Source: JBBECE01 sp964574935 | GTDB lineage: Bacteria; Pseudomonadota; Alphaproteobacteria; Rhizobiales; Devosiaceae | DNA length: 64,000 bases | Direction: 5' to 3' | NCBI GenBank assembly: GCA_964574935.1 | Contig: CAZNOZ010000011.1 | Span: 6,500 to 70,499 of the forward strand | In this document: positions 52,047 through 60,910 of the stretch, piece by piece | Layout of the letters: every line of letters starts with the position of its first letter | Position numbering within the stretch: position 1 is the stretch's first letter | Made by a program: the position numbers and the translations under genes | The notes under the pieces: model-generated | Seen by the model: only the letters and a program-made list of their open reading frames with translations | What the model was told of the DNA's origin: nothing | Databases searched by the model: none

Positions 52047-52517
52047 ATGGACCTGATCGGGCTGATTGCCCAATTCGGCGGCTGGTCGTGGATCGTGGCC
52101 GGGGCGGTGCTGCTGGCCATCGAGCTGGTGGTGCCCGGCGGCGTCTTCGTGTGGTTGGGCGCCTCGGCGATCGTGGTCGGGCTGGCGAGCCTTGTGCAGG
52201 CCATCCCCTGGCAATGGCAGTGGGCGCTGTTCGCGGTCCTGTCGATTGCCGGTGTGGCGGGCTGGATCGGCTATGTGCGGCGGCGGCCGGAGGCCACCGA
52301 CAGCCCGTTTCTCAATTTGCGCACGCGCCGCTTCGTCGGCCGGACCTACACCCTGGACGAGCCGATCGAGAACGGCGAGGGGCGCCTCAGGATCGCCGAC
52401 ACGACGTGGCGGGTCAGCGGGGCGGACGCCGCCGCCGGGAGGCGCGTCACCGTCGTGGGCGCCGAGGGTTCGGTGCTACAGGTCGAGCCCGCCGGCGGAG
52501 GGACGACCTCGGTCTAG
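52047..52517 (+). CDS. NfeD-family membrane protein
   Basis: A 156-residue short NfeD protein. Three hydrophobic segments occupy about 10-75 (GGWSWIVAGAVLLAIELVVPG, VFVWLGASAIVVGLASLV, WQWALFAVLSIAGVAGWIGY), followed by an OB-fold domain (about 85-150) with RFVGRTYTLDEPIENGEGRL. It pairs with the SPFH protein as a membrane partner. The gene ends four bases into the convergent motB-like gene. Confidence 0.88.
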   Translation: MDLIGLIAQFGGWSWIVAGAVLLAIELVVPGGVFVWLGASAIVVGLASLVQAIPWQWQWALFAVLSIAGVAGWIGYVRRRPEATDSPFLNLRTRRFVGRTYTLDEPIENGEGRLRIADTTWRVSGADAAAGRRVTVVGAEGSVLQVEPAGGGTTSV

Positions 52518-53368
52518 GGCTGCAGGGTCACCGGCACCGGCGGCTCCTCATACATCAGGAGGATCGAGATGCGCTGGTTGGAGGCCAGATACGGGTCGTT
52601 GGGAAACAGCGGCTCGGCGTCCCCATAGCCGACCACCGAGTGGATGTGGTCGGGGCCGAGGCCGAACTCCTCGAGAATGCGGCGGGTGACGTTGGCGCGG
52701 TCGGCCGAGAGCTCCCAGGGGCCGTAGCGCGGGTTCTCATAGCTGCCGCCGGCCGCCGTGTGCCCGGAAATGCGGACCCGGCTCGGCAGGCGGTTGATGA
52801 TCGGCGCCATCACCGCAATCGCCTGCCGGGTCGCCTCGAAGGGGTATTTCGAACCTTCGGGGAACATGGCGCGGCCTTCCTGGTCGACGATCTGGATGTT
52901 CAGCCCCTCCTCGGTCGGCTCGATGAGGAGATTGTCGGCGATGTAGGTGATGTCGGGCAGCTCCTGCCAGGCCTGCTTGAGGGTGGTCGCGGCGAGCGCG
53001 AAGGGCTGCGGCAGCTCGACATCGGATCGCTCGTATTCGTGGGTGTTGGCCTCCGGCCCCTGCTTGGTGCGCTGATCCTGATCGACGGAGGCGAACTCGG
53101 TCTGCTGGGGCTCCTGATCCTCGGACAGGATCTTGACATAGTCGCGCAGCGGATTGCCGGCGCGCTCGATCATGCCGGCGCGCTGCTGGACCTGGATGAC
53201 GCCGAAGGCGTCGCGCAGCGAACCGGCGACGACCTGCAGCTTTTCCTTGTCCTGGATCGAGAACGACACGATCAGAACGAAGAAACACACAAGGATCGAC
53301 ATCAGGTCGGCGAAGGTGACCAGCCACTCGGGGAGTGAAGAGCCGCCGGATTTTTGTTTGATCGCCAC
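52514..53368 (-). CDS. MotB/PomB-type stator protein with OmpA domain
   Basis: A 284-residue protein starting at a GTG. The N-terminal part PEWLVTFADLMSILVCFFVLIVSFS contains the single membrane helix with the ion-conducting Asp (about D21). A coiled-coil/linker region follows, and a C-terminal OmpA-like peptidoglycan-binding domain (about 150-275, with RISGHTAAGGSYENPRYGPWELSADRANVTRRIL in consecutive elements). It anchors the stator to the cell wall. The PomB-like signature around Asp could mean sodium coupling. It follows the motA-like gene by nine bases. Confidence 0.88.
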   Translation of the reverse strand: MAIKQKSGGSSLPEWLVTFADLMSILVCFFVLIVSFSIQDKEKLQVVAGSLRDAFGVIQVQQRAGMIERAGNPLRDYVKILSEDQEPQQTEFASVDQDQRTKQGPEANTHEYERSDVELPQPFALAATTLKQAWQELPDITYIADNLLIEPTEEGLNIQIVDQEGRAMFPEGSKYPFEATRQAIAVMAPIINRLPSRVRISGHTAAGGSYENPRYGPWELSADRANVTRRILEEFGLGPDHIHSVVGYGDAEPLFPNDPYLASNQRISILLMYEEPPVPVTLQP

Positions 53369-53377
53369 CGGAAGGCC

Positions 53378-54148
53378 CTAGGCGGCCTCGGGGACGAGCT
53401 CGCCGCGTTGCTTTTCGGGAAGGTAGGCGACCAGCATTTCCCGGATGATGTTCGGCGACTTGCCGTCGCGGATCGACATGATGCCGTCGATGATCAGCGT
53501 CTGGTTGATTTCCTCGGCGCCGAGCTTGGCGGTGAGCTTGTCGGCCATGGGCAGACAGACCAGGTTTGCCAGCACGGCTCCATAAAGGGTTGTCAGAAGG
53601 GCGACCGCCATGGCCGGGCCGATGGTGGAGGGGTCGTCCATGTTGGCCAAAAGCTGGACCAGCCCGACCAGGGTTCCGATCATGCCGAAGGCCGGGGCCG
53701 CGTCGCCCAGCGACTTGAACACGCGCTGGCCCTCGGCCAGGCGGGTCAGATACTGGTCGCGCTCGAGCTCCATGGACTCGCGGATGAAGGCGCCGTCGTA
53801 GCCGTCGGCGATCAGTTGCGAGCCCTTCATGAGATACGGCTCGTCGATCTCCATGCTCTCGAGCCCGAGGGGACCGTTGCGGCGCACCACGTCGCCCATC
53901 TCGGCGATCCTGGTGATCAGCTCGCGCGGCTCGACCTTCTTGTGGATGAAGGCGACCTTGCCGCCGATCATGAAGGCGCTGGCGACCCCGGCGATCGGAA
54001 ACCGGATCAGGGTGGCGGCCATGCCGCCGCCGACCACGATCAGCACCGAGGGCAGATTGACGAACTGGGTGACCGAGCCGCCCATCAGGATCGCCACAGC
54101 GATGACCGCGGCCCCCGCTGCCAGCCCGATGATCGTTGCCAGGTCCAT
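53378..54148 (-). CDS. MotA/PomA-type stator protein
   Basis: A 256-residue inner-membrane protein with four hydrophobic segments, starting MDLATIIGLAAGAAVIAVAI. The family block FKSLGDAAPAFGMIGTLVGLVQLL (about 158-181) and the cytoplasmic-loop blocks are present. With the downstream MotB-like protein it forms a stator ion channel. PomA-like features (LGDAAPAFGMIGTLVGLV) dominate. No other flagellar genes are in the window. The ATG at 54148 follows a ggggagc site. Confidence 0.88.
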   Translation of the reverse strand: MDLATIIGLAAGAAVIAVAILMGGSVTQFVNLPSVLIVVGGGMAATLIRFPIAGVASAFMIGGKVAFIHKKVEPRELITRIAEMGDVVRRNGPLGLESMEIDEPYLMKGSQLIADGYDGAFIRESMELERDQYLTRLAEGQRVFKSLGDAAPAFGMIGTLVGLVQLLANMDDPSTIGPAMAVALLTTLYGAVLANLVCLPMADKLTAKLGAEEINQTLIIDGIMSIRDGKSPNIIREMLVAYLPEKQRGELVPEAA

Positions 54149-54228
54149 TCGAGAAGCTCCCCAGTGCACCGGCCGGCGGTCGGCGCGCATGCAAGCGCAA
54201 ATTTACTGACGCAACGGCTAATCGGCTG

Positions 54229-54346
54229 TTAATCGAACGGCCGTGAGGCGCGCCGCGGCCGGTTTGCCGCCTTCTGGCTATCGCGCTGGTGAACGAGCGG
54301 TTAACCGAAGGTCGCGGCAGCGGCCGCGAAAGGCTTCCTTAACCAT
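54229..54346. promoter_or_regulatory. TTAA(CC) half-sites in the motA/outer-membrane protein gap
   Basis: The 243-base divergent gap holds TTAA at 54229-54232, TTAACC at 54301-54306 and TTAACCAT at 54339-54346. The last is a common CtrA half-site in alphaproteobacteria, but no TTAA-N7-TTAA full site is present. CtrA control of the stator genes is possible but weakly supported. Nothing else recognisable lies in the gap. Confidence 0.25.
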
Positions 54347-54391
54347 AAAAGACGACTGTGAGGGCGGGCCTTGCAGCCAAGTAGAGCGGCC

Positions 54392-55747
54392 GTGCGTCAC
54401 ATTCGGTTTTCGCTGGTGTTTTTGGTGATTTGCTCGGTGCTGGCGACCCCGGCGGCGGCCGGCGATCTCGGCGACGGCATCGGGACCGACAACCCGGCGC
54501 TCCTTTATCCTCCCTTCACCGGCAAATGCGCCGATGCGCGCGGCGAGATCGTGCCGTGCGCGCCGGCGGCCGATTGTGTCGGCGCCGATCCGGACAGGGG
54601 CGCGCAGGGGTGCGCTGCGGCATCGCTCGTCGGCGATACCGTCGGCGGCGATCGGGGGGGATTGCCGTTCGACGTGGGCTGGTTTGTGTCGAAGCGGGCA
54701 AGGAGCGAGTTCTCCCAGGGCGGCGCGCCGCGCTTTGTGGGGGCGCTGCGCTCGGGGCTCGATGTCAGCTACGAGGGGGCCGGGGCCCGCCTCACCGGCC
54801 AGACGGCGGGCGAATTCAGAACTCTCGACGGGCAGCAGGCCTATTTCTCCTCGTTCGATGCGGGGGTGCTGAGCGATTACGATCTCACGTCGGCGACCTC
54901 GCTGCTGTTCGCGGGCAGCTTCGACGCGTCCGTGCCCGATCCGGACGATTCGGGCCTGCCGGCCAACACCGCCGAGGCGCCATTGACCGCCGCGTGGCGG
55001 GCGGAAGGCGGGTTGCGGCAGCAGCTGGGGCGGTTCAGCGCCGAAGTGGGGGTCACCTCACTGCGCGAGACGGTCACCGATACGGTGCTCGATGACGCCT
55101 CGGTGATCGACAACACCGAGTTCGACCGCACCGGCTGGGGGGCGAAGGCGCGCGTGGGTGTCGATGTCACGCCCGGCTGGGGCTTGTTCGTCGCCGGCGC
55201 GCTGCGCCGCGAGGTCTACGACGCCGCCTCGAGCGATCTGGGCGTCAAACTCGACAGCAATACGCTCGAGGCGCGGGCCGGGATGAGTTTCGAGCCGGAC
55301 CCGACGCTGGAGGGAGAGGTGTCGCTGGGGGCGTTGCGGCGGGGGTTCGACGCCGGTTCGCTGGCGCCGGTGACGACCTATGTGGCCGGCGCGGACGTGC
55401 AGTGGTCTCCGAGCCGCACCGCGACGCTGACCGCGCACGTCTCAAGCGACCTCAAGCCGACCACCGAGCCCGGCGCGAGCACCCAGATCAGCCACCTCGC
55501 GACCCTCGAGGCGGCCTACGACGCCACCGACACCGTGCGGCTGCGCGGCAGCGTCAGTGCCGCGCTCGACCAGTATGCGGGCGTCACCGCGCAGACCAGC
55601 ACCACCAAGGTGGGCGTCGGCGTCGACTACCTGGTCAACCGGTTCACGACCATGTTCGCGGATCTCACCGGCACCGCCATCGACGACACGACCGACGGCG
55701 CCTCGCAGTCGCTGGCGATCGAGGCGGGGGTTACCGTTTCGCGGTGA
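54392..55747 (+). CDS. Outer-membrane beta-barrel protein
   Basis: About 451 residues from a GTG at 54392; a TTG at 54371 would add seven. Signal peptide HIRFSLVFLVICSVLATPAAA (cleavage about residue 23). A cysteine-containing plug region (KCADARGEIVPCAPAADCVG...GCAAA in pieces, four cysteines) is followed by alternating hydrophobic/hydrophilic strands that suggest a barrel of about twelve or more strands (about 90-450). It has no recognised family in this reading. It ends with a non-aromatic residue. Position next to motAB-like genes is probably incidental. It overlaps the convergent galU end by 17 bases. Confidence 0.7.
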   Translation: MRHIRFSLVFLVICSVLATPAAAGDLGDGIGTDNPALLYPPFTGKCADARGEIVPCAPAADCVGADPDRGAQGCAAASLVGDTVGGDRGGLPFDVGWFVSKRARSEFSQGGAPRFVGALRSGLDVSYEGAGARLTGQTAGEFRTLDGQQAYFSSFDAGVLSDYDLTSATSLLFAGSFDASVPDPDDSGLPANTAEAPLTAAWRAEGGLRQQLGRFSAEVGVTSLRETVTDTVLDDASVIDNTEFDRTGWGAKARVGVDVTPGWGLFVAGALRREVYDAASSDLGVKLDSNTLEARAGMSFEPDPTLEGEVSLGALRRGFDAGSLAPVTTYVAGADVQWSPSRTATLTAHVSSDLKPTTEPGASTQISHLATLEAAYDATDTVRLRGSVSAALDQYAGVTAQTSTTKVGVGVDYLVNRFTTMFADLTGTAIDDTTDGASQSLAIEAGVTVSR

Positions 55748-56654
55748 CCGCGAGGTTGCCGCCGACGGTCTCCGGCAGGGTCGCGGTGAGGGTGCGCAGC
55801 TCGGCCATGAAGTCGTCGGAGATGTCGGGCCGGTCCAGGGCAAACACCACATTGGCCGTCAAAAAGCCGATCTTGGAGCCGCAGTCGAAGGACTGACCGT
55901 CGTATTTGACGCCGGTGAAGTCCTGCATCTGCATCAGCGCCTGCATGGCGTCGGTGATCTGGATCTCGCCGCCGGCCCCCTTGGTGTGTTCGGCGAGAAG
56001 CCCGAAGACTTCCGGCTGCAGGATATAACGGCCCGATATGATGAGATTGGACGGCGCTTCGTCGCGCTTGGGCTTCTCGACCATGCCGGTGACCTTGAAG
56101 CCGCTGTCGGGGCCATCACCACGGGCGACGACGCCGTAGGCGGAAACGGCGTGCGGGTGGACTTCCTCCACGGCGATGACATTGCCTCCCGAGCGCTCGT
56201 AGGTGGCGACCATTTGTGCCAGCACCCCTGGCGCGGCCCGAAAGATCATGTCGGGCAGCAGCAGGGCGAACGGCTCGGCGCCGACGATGGCGCGGGCGCA
56301 CCACACCGCGTGGCCGAGGCCCAGGGGCTGGTGCTGGCGCGTGAAGGAAGTCTGGCCGGGCGCCGGCAGGTCGCGCCTGAGTTCGGCGAGCTCCGATTCC
56401 TTGCCGCGCTCCTGAAGGGTTGTCTCGAGCTCGGGCTGGCGGTCAAAATGGTCCTCGATGACCGACTTGTTGCGCCCGGTGACGAAAACGAAATGCTCGA
56501 TGCCCGCCTCGCGGGCCTCGTCGACGGCGTACTGGATGAGCGGACGGTCGACGACCGGCAGCATTTCCTTCGGCATCGCCTTGGTGGCCGGCAGAAATCG
56601 CGTTCCGAGCCCCGCAACGGGGAATACTGCTGTTCGAACCGGCCGGATCACCAT
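55731..56654 (-). CDS. galU: UTP-glucose-1-phosphate uridylyltransferase GalU
   Basis: A 307-residue nucleotidyltransferase making UDP-glucose. The nucleotide-binding motif is GLGTRFLPATKAMPKEML (about 15-32), with the later VEKPKRDEAPSN and GGEIQITDAM blocks. ggaggg precedes the ATG at 56654. It is divergent from galE, and the two supply UDP-glucose and UDP-galactose for surface polysaccharides and probably for the GT4 enzyme in this window. Confidence 0.93.
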   Translation of the reverse strand: MVIRPVRTAVFPVAGLGTRFLPATKAMPKEMLPVVDRPLIQYAVDEAREAGIEHFVFVTGRNKSVIEDHFDRQPELETTLQERGKESELAELRRDLPAPGQTSFTRQHQPLGLGHAVWCARAIVGAEPFALLLPDMIFRAAPGVLAQMVATYERSGGNVIAVEEVHPHAVSAYGVVARGDGPDSGFKVTGMVEKPKRDEAPSNLIISGRYILQPEVFGLLAEHTKGAGGEIQITDAMQALMQMQDFTGVKYDGQSFDCGSKIGFLTANVVFALDRPDISDDFMAELRTLTATLPETVGGNLAVTAKR

Positions 56655-56746
56655 GCCCTCCTGCCGCCTCGGGGGCGGGCGCAAGCGAAATTCAACCTTA
56701 TGTTGCTAGCATTCAGCCGGTGCAATGCAAATGGGGATGGGTGCGC

Positions 56747-57748
56747 ATGAGCGTGCTTGTAACGGGCGGGGCGGGCTATATCGGCTCTCACATGGTGCTC
56801 AGGCTGCTGGACGCCGGCGAGCGCGTCGTGGTCGTCGACAATCTGGTGACCGGGTTCGATTGGGCGGTCGATTCGCGCGCCCGGCTGGTGACCGGTGACG
56901 TCGGCGACATGGGCCTGGTCGGCCCCCTGCTGCGCGAAGAGGAGGTGTCGGCGATCCTGCATTTCGCGGGATCGGTGGTGGTGCCGGAGTCGGTCGCGGA
57001 CCCGCTCAAATATTACCGCAACAATACCGCCAACACCCGCAACCTGATCGAGGCGGCGGTCGAGGCGGGGGTGGGGCGGTTCATCTTCTCCTCGACGGCG
57101 GCGGTCTATGGGGGCGCCGGGATGGACCCGGTCTTCGAGGACGCCGAGCTCGACCCCGAAGCGCCCTATGGCCGCTCGAAGTGGATGAGCGAGATGATGC
57201 TCGCCGATGTCGGCGTGGCGCACGGGCTGCGCTACGGCATTCTGCGCTACTTCAACGTCGCCGGCGCCGACCCCGAGGGCCGGGCCGGCCAGTCGACCCC
57301 CCGGGCCACCCATCTGATCAAGATCGCCTGCCAGACGGCGCTCGGCCTGCGGCCCCGGATGGAGGTTTTCGGCACCGACTATCCGACCCCGGACGGCACA
57401 GCGGTGCGCGACTACATCCACGTCACCGACCTGATCGAGGCGCACGCGCTGATGCTCGACCACCTCGGCGCCGGCGGGGCCAGCGACACCCTCAATTGCG
57501 GCTATGGGCGCGGCTATTCGGTGCGCGAAGTGATCGAGACGGTGCGGGAAGTCAGCGGGGTGGAATTCGAAACTGTGGAAAGCCCGCGCCGGCCCGGCGA
57601 TCCGCCGTCGCTGGTGGCCGGGGCCGATCGGGTGCGCGAGAGGCTCGGCTGGCGGCCGGCCCATGAGAGTCTGGGCGAGATCGTCACCACGGCGCTGGCC
57701 TGGGAAAAGCACCTGATGACGCGCAACGATCCGCCGCCGATCGCCTGA
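56747..57748 (+). CDS. galE: UDP-glucose 4-epimerase GalE
   Basis: A 333-residue SDR-type epimerase interconverting UDP-glucose and UDP-galactose. NAD motif GGAGYIGS (about 7-14), catalytic SST (FSSTAAVYGG) and YGRSK, followed by the substrate blocks LRYFNVAGADPEGR and GTAVRDYIHVTDL. The ATG at 56747 gives the standard MSVLVTGGAGYIG start; an upstream start at 56720 is unlikely. Confidence 0.92.
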   Translation: MSVLVTGGAGYIGSHMVLRLLDAGERVVVVDNLVTGFDWAVDSRARLVTGDVGDMGLVGPLLREEEVSAILHFAGSVVVPESVADPLKYYRNNTANTRNLIEAAVEAGVGRFIFSSTAAVYGGAGMDPVFEDAELDPEAPYGRSKWMSEMMLADVGVAHGLRYGILRYFNVAGADPEGRAGQSTPRATHLIKIACQTALGLRPRMEVFGTDYPTPDGTAVRDYIHVTDLIEAHALMLDHLGAGGASDTLNCGYGRGYSVREVIETVREVSGVEFETVESPRRPGDPPSLVAGADRVRERLGWRPAHESLGEIVTTALAWEKHLMTRNDPPPIA

Positions 57749-57779
57749 ATTCGGTCATTGATTGCGGCGACAACGCGAC

Positions 57780-59003
57780 ATGCGCCGATCCATTGTCCTG
57801 AAATTGCCCGTCGCGGCCCTAGTGCTGGCGCTGGCCGTATCGCCGGTCATGTCGCAGCCGACGCAGCCGTTTTCGGCGTTCGTGCGCCAATTCGAGACCC
57901 GCGCGGCCGCCGCCGGCATCGCCCGCGAGGTCTATCGCCGGGCGACCGATGGCCTCACCCCGGACCCGGCCGTGCCGGAATTCTCCGAAGCCCAGCCGGA
58001 GTTCGAGACGCCGATCTGGGTCTATCTCGATCGCCGCGTCAGCCCCGAGCGGATCGCCCGCGGCCGGGCCGCGTTCGCCGACCACCGGGCGCTGATCGAG
58101 CGGGTGGGGACCGAATTCGGGGTCGACCCGTACCTGTTGGCGGCCATCTGGGGGATCGAGAGCGACTATGGCGCCATCCTGGACAACCCGCGATTCATCC
58201 GGCCGGTCGTGCGGTCGCTGGCGACACTCGCGTGGCAGCGCCGGGGCCGGGTGGCGGCGGACGAAGCGGAGCTGATCGCGGCGCTCAGGATCATTCAGGC
58301 CGGCGACGCCAGCGCCGAAAGCCTGGTTGGCTCCTGGGCCGGGGCGATCGGGCACCTGCAGATCGCGCCGACCGCCTTCATCGACCATGCGGTCGACTAT
58401 GACGGGGACGGCAGGCGCGATCCGCACGCCTCGCTGGCCGACGCGCTCGCCTCGAGCGCCCGGTTCCTCATCGCCCTCGGCTATCGGCCGGGAAGCGACT
58501 GGGGCTACGAGGTCGGCGTGCCGGCGGGGTTCGACTTCGCCGAGGCGGGGCGCGACAGGCTGCGCCCGGCGCGGGTCTTCGCGGATCTGGGGGTGCGCCG
58601 GGTGCGCGGGCAGGGGTTCCCGGACCCCGACGAGCCGGTGTTCCTCTACGTGCCGGCCGGCAGGGACGGGCCGAAATTCCTCATGACGCGGAACTATCTG
58701 GTCCTCAAGGGCTACAATTTCTCCGATTCCTATGCCCTGGCGGTGGCGCATCTGACCGACCGGCTGAAGGGGTCCGGGCCGCTGGTCGGGTCGTGGCCCC
58801 GGGACGCGCGGTTTCTCGATCGCCGGGAGCGTCTCGAATTGCAGAGATTGCTTTCTGGTGCCGGCTACTATCGGGGCGAGATCGACGGGCGGCTCGGACC
58901 CATCACCTCGGCGGCGCTGAGCCACTGGCAGGCGGCCAACGGCCTGGTCGCCGACGGCTTCGCGACCCTTGGGGCCCTGGAGGCGCTGCGAGCGGGCCGC
59001 TAG
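57780..59003 (+). CDS. Lytic murein transglycosylase (MltB family) with peptidoglycan-binding domain
   Basis: A 407-residue exported enzyme. Signal peptide RRSIVLKLPVAALVLALAVS with cleavage near residue 25. The catalytic domain (about 30-320) has the acid/base Glu in AAIWGIESDYG (about E127), then AGAIGHLQIAPTAF and FLMTRNYLVLKGYNFSDSYALAV blocks. A C-terminal peptidoglycan-binding domain (about 340-405: RLELQRLLSGAGYYRGEIDGRLG) follows. No lipobox is seen, so it is probably soluble periplasmic. It cleaves peptidoglycan to anhydro-muropeptides. Confidence 0.9.
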   Translation: MRRSIVLKLPVAALVLALAVSPVMSQPTQPFSAFVRQFETRAAAAGIAREVYRRATDGLTPDPAVPEFSEAQPEFETPIWVYLDRRVSPERIARGRAAFADHRALIERVGTEFGVDPYLLAAIWGIESDYGAILDNPRFIRPVVRSLATLAWQRRGRVAADEAELIAALRIIQAGDASAESLVGSWAGAIGHLQIAPTAFIDHAVDYDGDGRRDPHASLADALASSARFLIALGYRPGSDWGYEVGVPAGFDFAEAGRDRLRPARVFADLGVRRVRGQGFPDPDEPVFLYVPAGRDGPKFLMTRNYLVLKGYNFSDSYALAVAHLTDRLKGSGPLVGSWPRDARFLDRRERLELQRLLSGAGYYRGEIDGRLGPITSAALSHWQAANGLVADGFATLGALEALRAGR

Positions 59004-59070
59004 CCGCTTTCGACATTGAATCGCCATTGCGGCCGGCGATAGGCTGGAGCACTTGTCAGGTCCGAACACC

Positions 59071-60249
59071 ATGCCGCGCATCGCAGCCACCATCATTGTC
59101 CTGCTTGTCGCGTCGGCGCTGGAGCCGACGCCGGCGATCGCGCAACCGGCCCCATTCGGGCTGGCGGCGCCCGAGCGTATCGAGCTCGCCCAGAATGAGC
59201 CGCGGCGCCGAACCTTGCTGGACCTTCTGTTCGGTCGCACGCGGCAGGAGCCCGAGCCCGCGCAGCCGGCGGGGCGGTCGGCGCCGCCGCGCGCTTCGGC
59301 CCCCTCGCCCTCCATCATCGCGGTGGGCACCAAGAACGAGAACGCGACCCGTCTGGCGGTGTTCGGCGATTCGATGGCGTCGGGGTTGGCGCACGGGCTG
59401 TCGCGGCTTTACGCGAACGATCCCAACATCGTGGTGCTCAACGAGGCGGTGGGATCGAGCGGCTTCGTGCGCGACGACTTCTTTGACTGGAACGCGGCGA
59501 TGGCGAACGCCATTCGGGACGATACGTTCGAGCTGGCGGTGGTCGTCGTCGGTATCAACGACCGCCAGTGGATCGCCACCGGAGGCGGCAATGCGCCGCC
59601 GCTGAGCGATGAGTACCGGGCGGAGTATTCGAAGCGCCTTGACGAATTCATGAACCGGTTCCGGCTCGCCAACCGGCCCGTGATCTGGGTCGGCCTGCCG
59701 CCGATGCGGGCGGAGGAATACTCGTCGGCCCTGGCCCAGATCAGCTCGCTGCAGCGCTCGGCCGCTTTTTCCAATGGGGTCGAGTTCGTCGACATCTACG
59801 ATCGGTTCGTGGACGAAGCGGGCAACTACACGCGCCTGGGCCCGGATCTGAGCGGCCAGCAGGTGGTGATGCGGCTCGACGACGGCATCCACTGGACCGA
59901 CGCCGGCGCCGACCGGGCGGCGTTCTTCGTCGACAAGGCGGTGCGCCTGTTCTATCGCGGCGGTTCGGTGAGCATCGAGGTGGCCGATCCGCTTACCGAC
60001 ACCGACGCGGGCGCGTTGCAGCGGCCGCCCTACCAGGGACTGGGGCAAATCCGGCTGCTCGAGGTCGCCGGACTGATCACGTCGCTGAACGAGCCGCCGC
60101 GCGCCCTGGACGGGTTGATCGTGGCCGGGCCGCTCGAGGGCACAGGGATCGACTTGAGCGCAATGAGCAATGCGCCGGCCGGGCGCGTCGACAGCTTCGG
60201 GGTCGGTTACGATCCGCAGGAGCCGCCGAGCCTGGCGCCGGCGCAATAG
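59071..60249 (+). CDS. SGNH-hydrolase fold exported protein (DUF459)
   Basis: About 392 residues from the ATG at 59071; an upstream TTG at 59053 would add six. Signal peptide PRIAATIIVLLVASALEPTP with cleavage after IAQ. A low-complexity Pro/Arg-rich stretch (about 45-85) precedes the SGNH domain (about 88-300): LAVFGDSMASGLAHGL (Ser), VVVGINDRQ (Asn) and LDDGIHWTDAG (Asp-x-x-His). It is expected to be a periplasmic esterase/deacetylase; DUF459 members act in envelope glycan modification. The C-terminal ~90 residues have no recognised domain. Next to mltB, a peptidoglycan role is likely. Confidence 0.83.
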   Translation: MPRIAATIIVLLVASALEPTPAIAQPAPFGLAAPERIELAQNEPRRRTLLDLLFGRTRQEPEPAQPAGRSAPPRASAPSPSIIAVGTKNENATRLAVFGDSMASGLAHGLSRLYANDPNIVVLNEAVGSSGFVRDDFFDWNAAMANAIRDDTFELAVVVVGINDRQWIATGGGNAPPLSDEYRAEYSKRLDEFMNRFRLANRPVIWVGLPPMRAEEYSSALAQISSLQRSAAFSNGVEFVDIYDRFVDEAGNYTRLGPDLSGQQVVMRLDDGIHWTDAGADRAAFFVDKAVRLFYRGGSVSIEVADPLTDTDAGALQRPPYQGLGQIRLLEVAGLITSLNEPPRALDGLIVAGPLEGTGIDLSAMSNAPAGRVDSFGVGYDPQEPPSLAPAQ

Positions 60250-60256
60250 GTGCGCG

Positions 60257-60910
60257 GTGGACGCGCGGGCGCGTTTCGTCGACGAGCTGGCGGGCAAAAT
60301 CTCCTCGCGGCTTGGCGACGGGGTGTTGCGGGTGGCGATTTCGGGCGTCGACGGCGCGGGAAAAACACATCTCGCGGACGAGCTTGCGAGGTTGCTCGAG
60401 CGGTCCGGCGTCGGCGTCATCCGGGCGAGCCTGGACGGTTTCCACAATCCGAAGGCGACGCGCTACCGGCGCGGCCGGCATTCGCCGGAGGGCTATTTCC
60501 GGGACTCCTTCGATCTGACCCGCTTGCGCAGCGAGCTGCTCGATCCGCTGGCGAAGGGCGGCAGCGGCACCTTCCGGGCCGCGGTGTTCGACTATCGAAC
60601 CGACGAACCGGTGGATGCGCCGGTACGAAAGGCCCCGGTGCCGTCGGTCCTTCTTGTCGACGGGGTCTTTCTGATCCGGCCGGAGCTCGCCGGATGCTGG
60701 GATCTGACGATCTGGCTGGAGGTGCCGTTCGAGCGGGCGCTCGAACGCCTGGCGGCCAGGGACGGGTCGAACCCCGATCCCGAAGCGCCTGAGAACGCGC
60801 GCTACCGGGACGGCCAGAGGCTCTATGTCGCCGCATGCAGGCCCCGCCAAAGCGCCGACATCGTCGTCGACTACGCGGACCTTGCGGCGCCGGGATTGCT
60901 CGGCGGCTAG
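60257..60910 (+). CDS. Uridine-kinase-like P-loop protein
   Basis: A 217-residue P-loop phosphotransferase starting at a GTG (60257). Walker A is GVDGAGKT (about 30-37); the SLDGFHNPKATRYRRGRHSPEGYFRDSFDL block (about 54-83, in sections) is typical of uridine kinase/phosphoribulokinase relatives. VLLVDGVFLIRPEL includes the second nucleotide/substrate segment. The substrate is not certain. It starts seven bases after the SGNH gene and overlaps the convergent gltD stop by four bases. Confidence 0.82.
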   Translation: MDARARFVDELAGKISSRLGDGVLRVAISGVDGAGKTHLADELARLLERSGVGVIRASLDGFHNPKATRYRRGRHSPEGYFRDSFDLTRLRSELLDPLAKGGSGTFRAAVFDYRTDEPVDAPVRKAPVPSVLLVDGVFLIRPELAGCWDLTIWLEVPFERALERLAARDGSNPDPEAPENARYRDGQRLYVAACRPRQSADIVVDYADLAAPGLLGG

